DNA from: Microbacteriaceae bacterium UBA4731 | GTDB taxonomy: Bacteria; Actinomycetota; Actinomycetes; Actinomycetales; Microbacteriaceae | Assembly: GCA_002404115.1 (NCBI GenBank) | Contig: DHJB01000001.1 | Span: forward strand, 30,281 to 37,879 | DNA: 7,599 bases | Direction of reading: 5' to 3' | In this document: piece after piece, positions 6,372-7,599 of the stretch | Layout of the letters: every line of letters begins with the position of its first letter | Position numbering within the stretch: the stretch's first letter is position 1 | Notes under the pieces: model-generated | Seen by the model: the letters and a program-made list of their open reading frames with translations, nothing else | What the model was told of the DNA's origin: nothing | Databases searched by the model: none | Position numbers and translations under genes: made by a program

Positions 6372-7599
6372 GCACGCTGCAGACGGCCAGGCGGCGCTGC
6401 CTGAGGTCCCCAACGACATCCTCGACGCGGTCGCTTCCGGCAGGTATTACAACCCGCACGGGGTGCTCGGCCAGCACCTCGTCGACGCGGCGGGTGTGAC
6501 CGACCCGCTCGTCGTCATCCGCGCCCTCCGGCCGCTTGCCACCGAGGTCTTCGCGATCCTCGCCAACGGCGCCCACATCGAACTCACACACCTCCGCCAC
6601 GGCATCTGGCAAGGTGTGAGCACCGTGGGCCTGCAGGACTACACCCTCGAGGCACGGTACGAGGCGGCGCCGAGCTGGGTCGCCGACGACCCCTACCGTT
6701 ACCTGCCCACCCTCGGCGAACTCGACCTGCACCTCATCGGCGAGGGCCGGCACGAACGCCTGTGGGACGTCCTCGGCGCGCATTTCCGCGACCACATCGG
6801 TGTGCTCGGTACGACCTCCGGCACCTCCTTCGCGGTGTGGGCTCCGAACGCCCAGGCGGTTCGCGTGATCGGCGACTTCAACAGCTGGAACGGCGTCACC
6901 CACGCGATGCGCAACATGGGCAGCACAGGCGTGTGGGAGCTCTTCATCCCCGGCCTGGCCGCCGGCTCCAACTACAAGTTCGAACTGCTCGCGCAGTCGG
7001 GCCACTGGGTGCGGAAGGCCGACCCGATGGCCAGGTACACCGAGGTTCCGCCGAAGACGGCGTCGGTCATCGGCCAAACCCACTACGAGTGGGCGGATGC
7101 CGCGTGGCTGACCGAGCGGTCCGCCACCGACCCGCACAACCGTCCGATGAGCATCTACGAGATGCACGTCGGCTCCTGGCGCCCTGGGCTCGGTTACCGG
7201 GAACTGGCCGACGAGCTGATCGGCTACATGAACGAGCTGGCGTACACGCACGTCGAGTTCATGCCGCTGTCCGAGCATCCGTTCGGCGGGTCCTGGGGCT
7301 ACCAGGTCACCGGTTACTACGCGCCGACGAGCCGGTTCGGCCACCCGGACGACCTGCGGTACCTGATCGACCGGCTGCACCAGGCCGGCATCGGCGTGAT
7401 CATGGACTGGGTGCCCGGCCACTTCCCCAAGGACGACTTCGCCCTGGCCCGCTTCGACGGGCAGCCGCTGTACGAGCACGCCGACCCGCGCCGCGGCGAG
7501 CAGATGGACTGGGGAACCTACGTCTTCGACTTCGGGCAGAAGCAGGTGCGCAACTTCCTGGTCGCGAACGCGCTGTACTGGCTCGAGGAGTTCCACATC
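6367..7599 (+). CDS. glgB: 1,4-alpha-glucan branching enzyme GlgB, N-terminal part (3' truncated by window edge)
   Basis: GlgB (GH13_9) cuts alpha-1,4 chains and rejoins them through alpha-1,6 links, creating glycogen branches in the cytoplasm. The frame stays open to the window end, giving 411 residues of an expected ~730. It has a first N-terminal beta module (about 15-115, with YYNPHGVLGQH at 27-37, the usual GlgB opening), then the CBM48 module (about 145-240, with FAVWAPNAQAVRVIGDFNSWNG). The barrel starts with SIYEMHVGSW (262-271), followed by YTHVEFMPLSEHPFGGSWGYQVTGYYAPTSRFG and region I MDWVPGHFPKDDF (346-358). The window ends at EEFHI, just before the expected DGLRVDAV strand with the nucleophile Asp, so all catalytic carboxylates lie outside. 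I chose the ATG at 6367 because it overlaps the preceding small ORF as ATGA. An in-frame ATG at 6358 (adding Met-Ala-Arg) is equally readable, and neither has a strong Shine-Dalgarno. It is probably co-transcribed with glgE. Confidence 0.95.
   Translation, partial: MKHAADGQAALPEVPNDILDAVASGRYYNPHGVLGQHLVDAAGVTDPLVVIRALRPLATEVFAILANGAHIELTHLRHGIWQGVSTVGLQDYTLEARYEAAPSWVADDPYRYLPTLGELDLHLIGEGRHERLWDVLGAHFRDHIGVLGTTSGTSFAVWAPNAQAVRVIGDFNSWNGVTHAMRNMGSTGVWELFIPGLAAGSNYKFELLAQSGHWVRKADPMARYTEVPPKTASVIGQTHYEWADAAWLTERSATDPHNRPMSIYEMHVGSWRPGLGYRELADELIGYMNELAYTHVEFMPLSEHPFGGSWGYQVTGYYAPTSRFGHPDDLRYLIDRLHQAGIGVIMDWVPGHFPKDDFALARFDGQPLYEHADPRRGEQMDWGTYVFDFGQKQVRNFLVANALYWLEEFHI

Noticed and set aside
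6271..7596. A 441-codon open frame on the minus strand opposite glgB
   Set aside because: It is the antisense shadow of glgB. The plus-strand frame 1 gives unmistakable GlgB motifs to the window end, while the minus frame gives low-complexity Val/Arg/Gly-rich sequence with no recognisable domain.
1..7599. CRISPR array, insertion sequence, prophage or defence genes
   Set aside because: There are no spaced repeats of CRISPR type, no transposase or integrase motifs, and no change in base composition. All long genes are housekeeping glycogen enzymes or YbaK.

Overview
The window is a glycogen / alpha-glucan metabolism locus from a GC-rich Gram-positive bacterium, almost certainly an actinobacterium. 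Three things point there: the very high G+C with G/C-ending codons, GTG starts for two of the genes, and a GlgE maltosyltransferase next to a DUF3417-type alpha-glucan phosphorylase and a GlgB with two N-terminal beta-sandwich modules. The protein style (GlgX followed by a YbaK deacylase, GlgE followed by GlgB) would fit Microbacteriaceae, but that placement is a guess from memory.

Layout. (1) 3-989, plus strand: the C-terminal half of GlgX, a glycogen debranching enzyme, cut by the left edge. (2) 986-1480, plus: a YbaK-type Cys-tRNA(Pro) deacylase, overlapping glgX by ATGA. (3) 1481-1604: the gap between two converging genes, holding an intrinsic terminator nested inside a longer imperfect hairpin. 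(4) 1605-4181, minus: GlgP, alpha-glucan phosphorylase. (5) 4182-4262: an 81-bp divergent promoter region with a TANNNT -10-like hexamer 6-7 nt from each start codon and a 29-bp interrupted palindrome between them. (6) 4263-6317, plus: GlgE. (7) 6318-6366: a short repeat-built junction holding an 18-codon ORF that links the GlgE stop to the GlgB start by ATGA overlaps at both ends. (8) 6367 to the right edge, plus: the N-terminal 411 residues of GlgB, the branching enzyme, cut just before its catalytic nucleophile.

How the genes work together. GlgE extends alpha-1,4-glucan from maltose-1-phosphate, and GlgB adds alpha-1,6 branches; both lie on one transcript. GlgP removes glucose-1-phosphate from chain ends, and GlgX cuts the short branch stubs that phosphorylase leaves. 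Synthesis and degradation are therefore on divergent units, with GlgP sharing a control region with GlgE. The genes that make maltose-1-phosphate (TreS/Pep2 or GlgC/GlgM) are not in the window.

I see no mobile element, CRISPR array, tRNA or rRNA, and no wholly new system. The enzymes are ordinary. The less ordinary parts are the three non-coding junctions: the nested hairpin, the divergent promoter with its palindrome, and the repeat-generated coupling ORF.
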